Positions 37,817 to 46,611 of a stretch of 64,000 bases of DNA are shown here, piece after piece. The stretch's first letter is position 1, and each line of letters starts with the position of its first letter. The notes beneath the pieces are model-generated. The model had not been told where the DNA came from. It saw only the letters and a list, made by a program, of their open reading frames with translations, and did no database searches. The stretch is from an uncultured Thermomicrobiaceae bacterium. Its GTDB lineage: Bacteria; Chloroflexota; Chloroflexia; Thermomicrobiales; Thermomicrobiaceae. The position numbers and the translations under genes are program-made. The stretch covers positions 1 through 64,000 of the forward strand of contig CALKCJ010000010.1 in the NCBI GenBank assembly GCA_938082375.1, written 5' to 3'.

Positions 37817-38812
37817 ATGACGAACCGACGATGGGCGATCTGGGATCTGGCCTACCTGGTGCTACTCGTGATCGCGATTCCGGCTGGCATTTTCCACCTC
37901 GTTCAGGGGCGCTATGCGCAGGCTATCATGGCCGCGGCTGCGGTTGTCGTCGGCGCCGTGGTGTTGGTAACCGGATGGCTGAGACCTGCTGAGGCAGTCG
38001 TCACCGGCCCGGCGGCGAGCGCAGCTCGCCCGGTGCCACGACGGCCCTTGCGGGAGCCCGAACGGCTTCCGTCCGGGCGGCTGCGCGATTGGCTGCCGCT
38101 GAGTATCCTGGCCGGCTTCGCAGCCACCGGGGCGGCAACAACGGTCTGGATTGGTGTCTGGGGATTGGTGGTTCGTCCGCTTGCCGAGGCGCTGCGTGCC
38201 GGTTCGACGCTGCAACGTTGGTTCGATGGCCTGGCCCACAACGTGCTTACCGAGACCGCGGCGGTTAACCTGCCGCTGGCACTCCTGCTGCATTTTGCGG
38301 CCGGTATCGCGTGGGCGATCCTCTACGCCTTTCTGGTGGAGCCGAGGCTGCACGGGCCTGGCTGGCGCCGGGGTGTGCTCTTCTCCCTCCTGCCCTGGAT
38401 CGCGTCGCTCGTCGTCTTCTTCCCGGTGACGGGTGCAGGCTTCTTCGGCCTGGCTCTGGGCGCCGGGCCGCTCCCGATCATCGGCAACCTGATCTTGCAT
38501 GTCGTGTATGGAGCAGCGCTCGGTGAGACCTACGTCGCACAGCAGACGCTGACCGAGACCGGAGTCGGGCCAGGCAGGGAAGAGTGGATCCTTTCGCACG
38601 CTGAGCACCTGATGGCGTGGGCGATCCTCCCGGGGTTCGTCCTCGGCTCCCTGCTCGCACTCCTCCTGCGCCCGCTGATCGCCGAGACGGTGAGCTGGGT
38701 GCTGGTCGCAAGTCTCGGGGGTCTGCTTGGGAGCGCGATCGGCTTGCTCATCGGCTCCTATGCCGGGCTGAGTCCGGCGCGCGAGACGCAACCGGCCGAG
38801 CGCGCACCGTGA
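37817..38812 (+). CDS. Polytopic membrane protein of unknown function
   Basis: A 331-aa membrane protein that starts at ATG 37817 directly behind AGGAGGG. Helices include WDLAYLVLLVIAIPAGIFHL, AAAVVVGAVVLVTGWL, a long linker with basic residues (about 65-95), LSILAGFAATGAATTVW, LPLALLLHFAAGIAWAILYA, GLFSLLP-like FSLLPWIASLVVFFPV, LPIIGNLILHVVYGAALG and two C-terminal helices. It resembles the DUF6789-type membrane family in layout, but I am not certain. It is divergent from the rarA operon and followed by a minus-strand glycosyltransferase-like gene. Function unknown. Confidence 0.75.
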   Translation: MTNRRWAIWDLAYLVLLVIAIPAGIFHLVQGRYAQAIMAAAAVVVGAVVLVTGWLRPAEAVVTGPAASAARPVPRRPLREPERLPSGRLRDWLPLSILAGFAATGAATTVWIGVWGLVVRPLAEALRAGSTLQRWFDGLAHNVLTETAAVNLPLALLLHFAAGIAWAILYAFLVEPRLHGPGWRRGVLFSLLPWIASLVVFFPVTGAGFFGLALGAGPLPIIGNLILHVVYGAALGETYVAQQTLTETGVGPGREEWILSHAEHLMAWAILPGFVLGSLLALLLRPLIAETVSWVLVASLGGLLGSAIGLLIGSYAGLSPARETQPAERAP

Positions 38813-38848
38813 CCGGTCTGCGTGGTGCCTGCCCTGCGCCTGGGCAGG

Positions 38849-40135
38849 CTATTCCAGCCGCCCAGAGGCGGCGAGTGACCCGCTTTCGGGGTTACGCGTC
38901 GAGATCGGCACCGCGCTGACGGCGTCTGGCAGGTGGCACGTCCTCTCGGGAAGCAGTGAGAGCAGCGCGACGCTTGCCGGTAGACCGTTCGCTACCTGAG
39001 GCGGAGCGAGCTGGATCTGTCCAGCAGCCGCAGCCCGCAGCACGGCTGTGAGCTCCTGAGCTGACCGTGCCCAGTAGGCCACGCCTGCACGCTCCATCGC
39101 CCAGGCGTTCAGACGGCCGTGCCCTGCGACCGGGCGATAGAGGACAATTGGCAGGCGCGCTGCAACCGCCTCGAGACAGGTCAGCCCGCCCGCACTCTGC
39201 ACCAGGCAGTCCGCGGCCGCCATATACCACGGCAGCTCGTCAGTCCAGCCGAGCACGCGGACGGTCTCACACCCGGCGAAGCGAGCCGATAACCGCGCGG
39301 CGAGGGCCGTGTTTCGGCCACAGATCACCACGGTAAAGACGCCGCTGGCGGCGACATCGGCCGCTATCGTCTCGAGGTCGCCGATACCCCAGGCGCCGCC
39401 GACCACGAGCGCGATGAAGCCTTGGGACGGAAGGTGCAGTCGCGCACGGGCTGCCTCGCGGTCGCGCAGGACGAGATAGGCCGGGCTGACGAGGGGCTGC
39501 ATCACCGCCACCATGCCATCGGCATCGGTCACCTGGCCCAGAGCGTCGTTGGAGACCACCAGGTGCAGATCGATGCCGGGCGCTGTCCAGAGCCGGTGCA
39601 CGCCGTAGTCGGTCACCACGGCGGCGCAGGGGCAGGAAATGCTCTGCCGGGCACGAAGCCGACCGAGCACCGCCGTCATCAATGGGTAAGTCGACACCAC
39701 CAGGTCAGGCTGGACACGCTCGACCAAGTCAAGCAGTCGCTCGCTCCACAACGTGGCGCAGAGCCGCCGTATCATGCTCGCCGCCCAGCGCCCGTTCGAG
39801 AGTCGTATCTGCCACTCGTAGAGCCAGGGCACCCATTTCAACTGCCAGGGATAGGCCCACTGAAAGTAGCGGCTCAACAGAGGGCTAGCCAGCTCCAGCC
39901 CGTCGACAACCTCGGCGTGGTGCCCTGCGTGACTCAGCTCGCTGCCGATGACTGCGGCAGCTGCATTGTGGCCTCCGCCGACCGACGCCGACAGGATCAA
40001 GACGCGCGCGCTTTCCTTCTGCCCAGACCTGGCGGCATGCGGGTGCTCCGGGAGCCGCGTGCGGTGGCGCCTTCGACGGCGCACGAGGCCCATTGACAGA
40101 ACTCCGAGCATCGCAATAGTGACCCAGCGCGGCAC
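38849..40135 (-). CDS. MGDG synthase/MurG-like glycosyltransferase (GT28-type)
   Basis: A 428-aa glycosyltransferase. The N-terminal part (about 42-62) is VLILSASVGGGHNAAAAVIG, the typical monogalactosyldiacylglycerol synthase and diglucosyl-diacylglycerol-synthase start. The donor-site motifs are LVVGGAWGIGDLETIA and ADCLVQSAGGLTCLEAVAA with IVLYRPVAGHGRLNA. Such enzymes build glycolipids. A basic N-terminal stretch (RRRRRHRTRL) may interact with membrane. The start is GTG 40135 behind GGGAGGGGGG. It is a candidate for membrane glycolipid synthesis; the sugar and acceptor are unknown. Confidence 0.85.
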   Translation of the reverse strand: MPRWVTIAMLGVLSMGLVRRRRRHRTRLPEHPHAARSGQKESARVLILSASVGGGHNAAAAVIGSELSHAGHHAEVVDGLELASPLLSRYFQWAYPWQLKWVPWLYEWQIRLSNGRWAASMIRRLCATLWSERLLDLVERVQPDLVVSTYPLMTAVLGRLRARQSISCPCAAVVTDYGVHRLWTAPGIDLHLVVSNDALGQVTDADGMVAVMQPLVSPAYLVLRDREAARARLHLPSQGFIALVVGGAWGIGDLETIAADVAASGVFTVVICGRNTALAARLSARFAGCETVRVLGWTDELPWYMAAADCLVQSAGGLTCLEAVAARLPIVLYRPVAGHGRLNAWAMERAGVAYWARSAQELTAVLRAAAAGQIQLAPPQVANGLPASVALLSLLPERTCHLPDAVSAVPISTRNPESGSLAASGRLE

Positions 40136-40348
40136 CTATCCCCCCTCCCTGCACAGCCTCCAGGGACGGCTCCCACGGGCCACGCCTGTGCCCCGGCCCG
40201 ATCTCACCGTATCCTAGCGCCACGGGCGCCTGTGTCAACACGGCCCTACCCGCCGCCAGCTCGGTGGCAGAGCCCCAGCGTCGGAGAGAGCGTCGCCAGC
40301 ACCCGCAGACGTACCAGGAGCAACGGGAAACCGAAGACGAGCCTTCGG

Positions 40349-41005
40349 TCAGCGGGTGCTCTCGGTCTCACCCGCAAGCACGCGCCTGACGAGCGCGGGA
40401 TCGAGCGCGCCGACGCGCAATACCTGCAGCTCGGAATTCGTCACAGCTACCACGGTCGAGGGCACGCCACCCGGCGTGCGGCCACCATCGATGATCAGCT
40501 CAACTCGGTCACCGAGCGCCTCGAGCGCCTCCTCAGCCGTGCAGGCTTCTTTCTCTCCCGAACGGTTCGCGCTGGTGGTGGCCAGCGCACCTCCGGCCGC
40601 CGCAATGATCGCCAGCGCCACCGGATGATCCGGCATGCGCAGGCCGACCGCTCCGGTCTCCCGCACGATCTCCTCGGGAAGCCAGTCTTGTGCTGGAACC
40701 ACGATGGTCAGCGCGCCGGGCCAGAACGCTTCCGCTAAACGCCGCACACGCTCGTCCACGCGCGCTGCCAAACGCTCGATTTGATCCACCGAAGAGATCA
40801 GTACTGGGATCGGGCGGTCAAGGGGTCTCCCCTTCACTCGGTAGATACGTGCCACGGCGTCTGGCCGATCGACGGCAGCGCCGACACCGTACACCGTATC
40901 GGTTGGGAACACGACCAGGCCACCCTGGCGAAGCACTGAAGTCGCAAAGGCGATGGCCTCTGGATCGTCCGCCCTGACCACGCGCGCCCGCCCGGCCATG
41001 CTCAT
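40349..41005 (-). CDS. tsaC: L-threonylcarbamoyladenylate synthase
   Basis: A 218-aa YrdC/Sua5-family enzyme that makes TC-AMP from threonine, bicarbonate and ATP for t6A37 of tRNAs. Signatures: GGLVVFPTDTVYGVGAAVD, IYRVKGRPLDRPIPVLI, WPGALTIVVPA, TGAVGLRMPDHP and LATTSANRSGE; the C terminus VPSTVVAV is also typical. It lacks the extra Sua5 domain, so it is the short TsaC type. It overlaps the uvrC stop by 4 bp (ATGA-type) on the minus strand. Confidence 0.93.
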   Translation of the reverse strand: MSMAGRARVVRADDPEAIAFATSVLRQGGLVVFPTDTVYGVGAAVDRPDAVARIYRVKGRPLDRPIPVLISSVDQIERLAARVDERVRRLAEAFWPGALTIVVPAQDWLPEEIVRETGAVGLRMPDHPVALAIIAAAGGALATTSANRSGEKEACTAEEALEALGDRVELIIDGGRTPGGVPSTVVAVTNSELQVLRVGALDPALVRRVLAGETESTR

Positions 41006-42837
41006 CCACCCAACTCCGCCTTGATCTGCTCGGCCAGTGCCCGCCCAATGCCCTTGACACCGGCCAGTTCCTCCACGCTCGCTTGACGGATACCCTCCAC
41101 CGAGCCGAAACGGCGCAGCAGCTCGCGTCGCCGGCGCGGGCCCACTCCAGGGATCTCGTCGAGCATCGAGCGGATGCTGGTCTTCGCGCGCCGCTTGCGG
41201 TGGAACGCCACCGCAAACCGGTGTGCCTCGTCACGGATGCGCTGCACCAGGAACAGCGCCTGGGAGTCTCGCGGCAACACGACGGCGCCCGGCCGGTCTG
41301 GCAAGAACAGCTCTTCATGCTCCTTGGCCAGCGCCGCGATCGGAACGTTCAGCCTGAGTTCCTGCAGGGCGCTCAGCGCGGCGCTGAGCTGCCCCTTGCC
41401 CCCATCCACGAGGATCAGGTCAGGCATCGTTTGCCAGGCTTCAGTCTGCTCGGCGTCGAGCGCTCGCCGGTAGCGTCGCCTGATGGCCTCCTGCATCATC
41501 GCGAAGTCGTTGGGGCCCTCGACCTGCTTGATCTGGAAGCGCCGGTAGTCGCTCTTCTTCGGCTTGCCGTGCTCGAAGACGACCATGCTAGCTACGGCGT
41601 TCGTGCCATGGAGGTTCGAGACGTCGAAACACTCGATCCGCCGCGGGATACGGTCGAGCGCGAGCGCGTCGGCCAGCTCGCTGAGCGCCGCCGTGGTGCG
41701 CTGCTCGTCGTTGAGCCAGCGCACGCGACTCTGCTCGAGGTTCTGGCGCGCGCTCTTGGCGATCATCTCGACCAGCTCGCGCCGCAGGCCACGCTTGGGC
41801 ACGGTGAGCTTGACTCTGGCGCCGCGCCGCTCGGCCAGCCAGTCCCCGACGACCTCCTGATCCTCCAGCGGGTGCTCCAACACCAGTTCGGCGGGGATCT
41901 GCGCAGCCTGCTGGTAGAATTGGCCCACGAACGAGCTCAAGATCGCGCTCGGCGTGTCGTCCACCCGCGCGCCGCTCATCAGATAGTACTCGGAGCCGAG
42001 CAGCTTGCCGTTCCGCACGAAGCCGACCTGGACACAGGCATCGCCACCCGCGCCCTGCGCCACCGCCAGCACGTCGAACGTCTCGTTCCGGCCGGTGATG
42101 ATCTTTTGGTGCTGGAGGACGTGCTCGATCGCCTTGATCTGGTCGCGCAGCCGCGCCGCGCGCTCGAAGTCGAGCCGCTCGGCCGCCTCCTCCATCTGGT
42201 GGCGCAAGTTCGGGATCAGGTCCTCTCCCCGGCCCCGCAGGAAGAGCACCACGTGCTCGATGACCTGCTGGTACTCCTCCGGCGAGACCGCGCCGATGCA
42301 CGGCCCCACACACCGTCCGATGTGGTAATAGAGGCATGGGCGCGGTGCGTCTCCGGTGATCTCGAGGTCGCACGCCCGGTAGGGAAACAGCCGCTTGAGC
42401 AGCTCGAGCGTCCGGTGCACCGCTCCGGCGCTGGGATAGGGGCCGAAGTAGCGGCTCCCGTCCTGCACGATCCGCCGGGTGGCGATCACCCGGGGGTAGG
42501 GTTCGTTCGTGACCCGGATGAACGGGTACGTCTTGTCGTCCCGAAGCATGATGTTGTAGCGGGGGCGGTAGCGCTTGATCAGCTCGTTCTCGAGGATAAG
42601 CGCCTCGCTCGGCGTGTCGGTTCGGATCACTTCGAAGTCGGCGATGTGCTCGACGAGTTCCCGCGTCTTGCCGTCCATCCCGGCCCGCGAGCCGAAGTAC
42701 GAGCGCACACGCGCACGCAGGGACGTCGCCTTGCCGACGTAAATCACCCGGCCCTGGGCGTCTTTCATCAGGTAGACGCCTGGGGCGGGTTCCAGCGTCG
42801 CAAGTCGCTCAGTCAGTGTCTGCTTCGTCGCGCTCAT
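41002..42837 (-). CDS. uvrC: Excinuclease ABC subunit C
   Basis: A 611-aa nucleotide-excision-repair nuclease. The N-terminal GIY-YIG domain is PGVYLMKDAQGRVIYVGKA. A UVR (UvrB-binding) motif occurs around MEEAAERLDFERAARLRDQI, and the RNase H-like domain has IECFDVSNLHGTNAVASMVV with the catalytic Asp and a later DLILVDGGKGQL. It ends in helix-hairpin-helix sequences PGVGPRRRRELLRRFGSV and VKGIGRALAEQI. uvrA is elsewhere in this window (4004-6898); tsaC is downstream. Confidence 0.97.
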   Translation of the reverse strand: MSATKQTLTERLATLEPAPGVYLMKDAQGRVIYVGKATSLRARVRSYFGSRAGMDGKTRELVEHIADFEVIRTDTPSEALILENELIKRYRPRYNIMLRDDKTYPFIRVTNEPYPRVIATRRIVQDGSRYFGPYPSAGAVHRTLELLKRLFPYRACDLEITGDAPRPCLYYHIGRCVGPCIGAVSPEEYQQVIEHVVLFLRGRGEDLIPNLRHQMEEAAERLDFERAARLRDQIKAIEHVLQHQKIITGRNETFDVLAVAQGAGGDACVQVGFVRNGKLLGSEYYLMSGARVDDTPSAILSSFVGQFYQQAAQIPAELVLEHPLEDQEVVGDWLAERRGARVKLTVPKRGLRRELVEMIAKSARQNLEQSRVRWLNDEQRTTAALSELADALALDRIPRRIECFDVSNLHGTNAVASMVVFEHGKPKKSDYRRFQIKQVEGPNDFAMMQEAIRRRYRRALDAEQTEAWQTMPDLILVDGGKGQLSAALSALQELRLNVPIAALAKEHEELFLPDRPGAVVLPRDSQALFLVQRIRDEAHRFAVAFHRKRRAKTSIRSMLDEIPGVGPRRRRELLRRFGSVEGIRQASVEELAGVKGIGRALAEQIKAELGG

Positions 42838-42889
42838 GGTCGTTCTCAGTAGGAGGTCACCAGGTAGCCTGCCTCGTGGCGACGGTCGC

Positions 42890-43156
42890 TCAGAAGTCGA
42901 GCAACTCTTCTAGGAAGTGGCGGGCCTTCTTGGGCTTGCCATACTTCCGGCGCTCGTACCGCTCGTCATCGTCATCATCATCGTCGTCCCAGTCGGTGCG
43001 CCGTCGGTAGTAGCTCGTCTCAGCCCGGACGAGCTGCTCGAGCTCGCCGCGGTCAAGGAAGACCCCACCACATTCGATGCAGCGCTCGAACAGAACGCCG
43101 TCACGCTCAACGGTCCGCATCCGTCCCAGACACTTCGGGCAGACCATCTCCGCCAT
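42890..43156 (-). CDS. TFIIB-type zinc-ribbon protein
   Basis: An 88-aa protein with one zinc ribbon: CPKCLGRM followed by CIECGGVFLDRGELEQLV, the standard zf-TFIIB pattern of small bacterial zinc-ribbon proteins. After the ribbon comes a run of eight Asp residues and a basic, Tyr-rich tail. It starts at ATG 43156 with GGAGAG upstream. It lies 52 bp before uvrC on the same strand. Function unknown; the family is linked to nucleic-acid or metal handling by analogy only. Confidence 0.8.
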   Translation of the reverse strand: MAEMVCPKCLGRMRTVERDGVLFERCIECGGVFLDRGELEQLVRAETSYYRRRTDWDDDDDDDDERYERRKYGKPKKARHFLEELLDF

Positions 43157-43499
43157 CGTGTTGCGCTCTCCTCTGGCCTGCTCAGCCTGCTACTGAATCT
43201 TTGCCTTTCAGGGGCAGCAGTTGGGTTCGATCCCCGCTTTAACGAGGATACCATCTCGTCGATAGCTCCCGAGCGGCGCTGCCTCGCCGGTTGCTTGCAC
43301 GCGCTGCGGACACGCACACCTTGTAAGAGGTGCAGGCAGTGGCGGGCGCCGCCCGATTGACGTGGAGTCGACAAGCCCCGACTCCGCGGCCTTCGAATGA
43401 GCCGGCACAATGGGTTGGCCACAATCAGGGTCGACCTCGTACAGGCACACCCGCGCGCGACACACGACGATCCGTGGTCGGTATCTCGCCTCAGCGTGT
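43157..43499. other. Intergenic stretch, no gene seen
   Basis: About 340 bp between the divergently oriented zinc-ribbon gene start and the fhs gene end. It contains short open frames but none with a ribosome-binding site. Two tRNA-like fragments (GGGTTCGATCCCC near 43220 and CTTGTAAG near 43320) do not belong to any complete cloverleaf. Confidence 0.4.
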
Positions 43500-45158
43500 C
43501 TAGTGCAAGCCCTGGATCACTCCGCGCTCGTCGACATCGATCTGTGCGCCGAGCGGGCGGCGCCCAAGCGCCGGCATTGTCTGGATATCCCCCAGCAGCG
43601 CGGTCACAAAGCCGGCGCCGGCCATGAGCCGCAGCTCACGGACAGTGACCTCGAACCCCTCCGGACGACCCAGGAGTGAGGGGTCGGCACTCAGCGAGAG
43701 CGGCGTCTTCGCCATACAGACGGGCAACCGGTCGTAGCCGTGTCGCGCCAGCAGGTCGAGCTGCCGCCTCGCTGCCGTGCTGAAGCGTACGCTCCCGGCA
43801 CCGTAGAGCGTGCGCGCGATGAGCTCGACCTTCTGCTCTAGTGGCGCTTGAGTTTGGTAGAGCGAGCGAAAGGCGCAGGGCTTCTCGAACGCCTGCACCA
43901 GCGCGCGGGCCGCCTCCAGCCCGCCACGCCCACCCTCAGCGTACACGCTGACCACCGCGGCGCCTTGGGCGCCGAACTCCAGCGCCGCGCAGCGCACACG
44001 CTCCAGTTCCCGCTCGCTGTCGGTCGGGAAGCGGTTGATTACCACCACACACGGCACGCCGAATGCCGCCAGGTTCTCGATATGCTTCGCCAGGTTCGGT
44101 AACCCCTGCTCAACCGCGCCGACGTCCTCACGCGCCAGCTCCTCCTCGGCCGCGCGGGTGCGGCGACTCCCCACGCCGCCCTGCACTTTCATGCCCCGCA
44201 CCGAGGTCACCAGCACCGCCGCGTCTGGTACCAGCCCGCTGACGCGGCACTTGATATGGAAAAACTTCTCTGCTCCCAGCTCTGTGCCAAATCCGGCTTC
44301 CGTCAGCACGACGTCAGCCAGCCGCGTCGCGATCAGGTCAGCGATGACCGAGCTATTGCCGTGCGCAATGTTGCCGAACGGCCCGGTGTGCACGAACGCT
44401 GGTGTGTGCTCCGTCGTCTGCACCAGGTTTGGCTTGAGCGCCTCGACCAGGAGCGCCGTCATCGACCCGGCGACGCGCAGGTCTTCCGCAGTGACCGGTT
44501 GGCCGTCGTACGTGAAGCCCACGACGATGCGGCCAAGCCGTTCCCGCAGGTCACGATAGCCCGTCGCCAGCGCCAGGACGGCCATCACCTCCGACGCCGC
44601 GGTGATATCGAAGCGCGTCGACCGCGTGAGCGTACCGGCCTCGTCAAGGCCGGTGACGATGTGCCGGAGAGCGCGGTCGTTAAGGTCGAGCACCCGCGGC
44701 CAGGTAATCGTCCGAGGGTTCAGGACCACATCCCCGTGATCGAGGGCATGGTCGAGGAACGCTGCGCAGAGGTTGTGCGCGGCGGTGACAGCATGGCTGT
44801 CACCAGTGAAGTGGAGCGCGATGTCCGGAAACGGGAGTAACTGCGCCTTGCCGCCGCCAGCGCCCGCGCCCTTGGTGCCGAACACCGGCCCCAGTGAGGA
44901 CTGCCTGACGGTCACGAGCGAGCGCAGACCAAGGTGCGCGAACGCCTGGCCAAGACCGACCGTCACCGTCGTCTTGCCCTCGCCAAAGGGAGTGGGGGTG
45001 GTGCCGGTAACGAGCACGTACTTGGAGCGCCGCGCGGGCAGGCGCTGGAGCACGTCGAGATTGACTTTCGCCTTGTACGGCCCATAGAGCTCGATCTCAT
45101 GTGGCTGGAGCCCGAGCTCTTCGGCGATCTCGACGATCGGCCGTGGATCGGTGCTCAT
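43500..45158 (-). CDS. fhs: Formate-tetrahydrofolate ligase
   Basis: A 552-aa ATP-dependent enzyme of one-carbon metabolism that produces 10-formyl-THF. The P-loop is TPTPFGEGKTTVTVGLGQA, preceded by KYVLVTGTTP, and characteristic later segments are SLGPVFGTKGAGAGGGKAQL, DSHAVTAAHNLCAAFLDHAL and HTGPFGNIAHGNSSVIAD. Near the C terminus MAKTPLSLSADPSLLGRPEG matches the family. The start is ATG 45158 behind AAGGGGG. The enzyme joins formate to THF; in a non-acetogen it probably serves biosynthesis. Confidence 0.96.
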   Translation of the reverse strand: MSTDPRPIVEIAEELGLQPHEIELYGPYKAKVNLDVLQRLPARRSKYVLVTGTTPTPFGEGKTTVTVGLGQAFAHLGLRSLVTVRQSSLGPVFGTKGAGAGGGKAQLLPFPDIALHFTGDSHAVTAAHNLCAAFLDHALDHGDVVLNPRTITWPRVLDLNDRALRHIVTGLDEAGTLTRSTRFDITAASEVMAVLALATGYRDLRERLGRIVVGFTYDGQPVTAEDLRVAGSMTALLVEALKPNLVQTTEHTPAFVHTGPFGNIAHGNSSVIADLIATRLADVVLTEAGFGTELGAEKFFHIKCRVSGLVPDAAVLVTSVRGMKVQGGVGSRRTRAAEEELAREDVGAVEQGLPNLAKHIENLAAFGVPCVVVINRFPTDSERELERVRCAALEFGAQGAAVVSVYAEGGRGGLEAARALVQAFEKPCAFRSLYQTQAPLEQKVELIARTLYGAGSVRFSTAARRQLDLLARHGYDRLPVCMAKTPLSLSADPSLLGRPEGFEVTVRELRLMAGAGFVTALLGDIQTMPALGRRPLGAQIDVDERGVIQGLH

Positions 45159-45702
45159 CACATCCCCCTTGTCAGACTCCCGAGTCCTGTGCCGCATCAC
45201 GCTGCGCAAAGCAGCAGATCGACCCTGCCACCGACTATCGTACGCGGCTGTGCACCCGCGGGGCGGCCAGCACACAACTCCGTCGGGCCCGAGCAGAGCA
45301 CACGCCGCTCGCTGCCTCATTTCGGTCCACTCAACCGGTCGCATGCGCGCATCGGGCGCGTACCAGCCGACGCCAGCGGTGAGAGTGCGAACCAGTGATC
45401 ACCGCAGGCAGCGCCTCACGCACCCGCTGCGGATCGTACCGCATCTTGCCGTCCAGGAGCCGCAGGAAGCGCACAGAAGCTTCTCCGAGTGCGCACCGAC
45501 TGCTCCCGGCAAGCGCTGCAACACTGTGCAGTGCGAGGTCTCGCTCCCCTCATAGCGACCATGCCTACCACCAAGCCTGTCCCGAAGCAGCGGCGGGCCG
45601 CTCGCCCGCCGCCACGCTCGATTCGCTGGCTGCGCTCGACTGGCGTCGCCTCTCCCGTCGAGACGCGGGAACCGAAGAATACTGGTCCGCTGCAAGCGAG
45701 CC
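45159..45702. other. Divergent intergenic stretch upstream of fhs and the Rad52-like gene
   Basis: About 540 bp. Small open frames occur (for example 45489-45725), but they have low-complexity Arg/Pro/Ala composition and no convincing ribosome-binding site. The promoter for fhs must lie here; I did not find a clear one. Confidence 0.4.
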
Positions 45703-45731
45703 TTGACAGCAAGGCATGCTTCTGATACGAT
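45703..45731 (+). promoter_or_regulatory. Sigma-70-type promoter of the Rad52-like gene
   Basis: TTGACA at 45703-45708, a 17-bp spacer and TACGAT at 45726-45731. The predicted start, near 45738, is inside the LexA-like box at 45733-45746, so repression would block initiation. Confidence 0.8.
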
Positions 45732-45732
45732 T

Positions 45733-45746
45733 AGAACAGATGTTCG
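45733..45746. promoter_or_regulatory. LexA (SOS) box-like operator
   Basis: AGAACAGATGTTCG. It contains GAAC-N4-GTTC exactly and fits CGAACRNRYGTTYG at every specified position except the first. It lies 2 bp downstream of the -10 hexamer, a typical place for a LexA repression site. Confidence 0.7.
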
Positions 45747-45772
45747 TATCCGCTGGCGCGAGGAGTACAGCT

Positions 45773-46384
45773 ATGGTGGACAAGAGCGAGCGACCTGGGT
45801 TCGAACCGGGTAAGTACCTGACCAAGGTCAATGGGAGCGACTATCTGGAGGTCAAGTGGCGGTTGCTGTGGTTCCGCACCGAGCATCCAGACGGTGAGAT
45901 CGAGACCGAGTTGGTCGAGCACCGGAACGGGGTCGCGGTCTTCCGAGCACGGGTGCGCATCCCCGGTGGCGGTTCGGCGACCGGCTGGGGCAGTGAAACG
46001 CTCGACGACTTCCAAGACTACCTCGAGAAGGCGGAGACCAAGGCGCTGGGCCGGGCGCTGGCCGCGCTGGGCTTCGGCACCCAGTTCTGCCCGGACTTTG
46101 AGTTCGGCGCAGCCGACAGGCGGGTGGTCGACTCCCCGATCGATCTCAGCCGGGTGACCGGTCGTCGTGGCGGTGAGGTGACCGCCACGCCCCGGCAGAT
46201 CGGTTTCCTCCGCGCAATCGCCCGCGAGGCCGGGCTCTCTGACGACGACCTCGACGCCCGCGCGCGCGAGCTGTTCGGTCGCCCGGTCGAAGAGTTGGGG
46301 CGGCGCGACGCCTCGCAGCTCATCGATCTCCTTCGGCAGCGCCGCGACGCCGTGATCGATGAGTCACAGGCCGCAGTGAGCTGA
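45773..46384 (+). CDS. Rad52-like single-strand annealing protein family member
   Basis: A 203-aa protein. Residues 15-105 (KYLTKVNGSDYLEVKWRLLW, GWGSETLDDFQDYLEKAETK, ALGRALAALGFGTQF) resemble the Rad52/Sak-type annealing protein core, with the conserved DYLEKAETKALGRALA segment. Residues about 135-190 (ATPRQIGFLRAIAREAGLSD, ELGRRDASQLIDLLRQ) form a small helical domain also seen at the C terminus of ERF/Rad52-type proteins. The domain assignment is by pattern, so it is moderate. It starts at ATG 45773 behind AGGAG. It is a single-gene unit behind a strong promoter overlapped by an SOS box, which supports a role in recombinational repair. Confidence 0.7.
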   Translation: MVDKSERPGFEPGKYLTKVNGSDYLEVKWRLLWFRTEHPDGEIETELVEHRNGVAVFRARVRIPGGGSATGWGSETLDDFQDYLEKAETKALGRALAALGFGTQFCPDFEFGAADRRVVDSPIDLSRVTGRRGGEVTATPRQIGFLRAIAREAGLSDDDLDARARELFGRPVEELGRRDASQLIDLLRQRRDAVIDESQAAVS

Positions 46385-46442
46385 CACCACCTAAGCGGCT
46401 GGCGAAAACATCGACATCTCTCATGCCCCTCCCCTCCCCGCT

Positions 46443-46471
46443 GCCGGCTGTGTCCCCTCCCCACAGCCGGC
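46443..46471 (+). terminator. Intrinsic terminator-like hairpin
   Basis: A perfect 10-bp stem GCCGGCTGTG/CACAGCCGGC with a 9-nt pyrimidine loop, followed by TGTCCCTTCTC. The T-tract is weak, but the hairpin is placed 58 bp after the Rad52-like stop and before the convergent small membrane gene. Confidence 0.55.
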
Positions 46472-46611
46472 TGTCCCTTCTCATCCTGCGCTCAGACAAG
46501 CAGCACCCTGAGCACCGAGGGCGACCGGAGACCCCCTCGGTGACGCACCAGACAGCGCTTAGAGGCTGTGCCAGTGATCTGGACCGCAGGGGACAAGCAT
46601 GAGGCCGGCGT

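Noticed and set aside
42960-42995. Short repeated sequence (gat/gac runs) that looks like a microsatellite
   Set aside because: It encodes the run of eight Asp in the zinc-ribbon protein and is in frame, so no separate repeat element is needed.
43300-43345. Possible tRNA-Thr anticodon loop (CTTGTAAG between complementary bases)
   Set aside because: No D-loop, T-loop or acceptor stem could be assembled in the surrounding 80 bases.
45489-45725. 78-aa plus-strand ORF upstream of the Rad52-like gene
   Set aside because: No ribosome-binding site, low-complexity basic/Pro-rich composition, and it runs into the SOS promoter region.
45780-45810. tRNA T-arm-like sequence GGTTCGAACC
   Set aside because: Inside the Rad52-like coding region, encoding part of RPGFEPGKY; no D-arm or acceptor stem around it.
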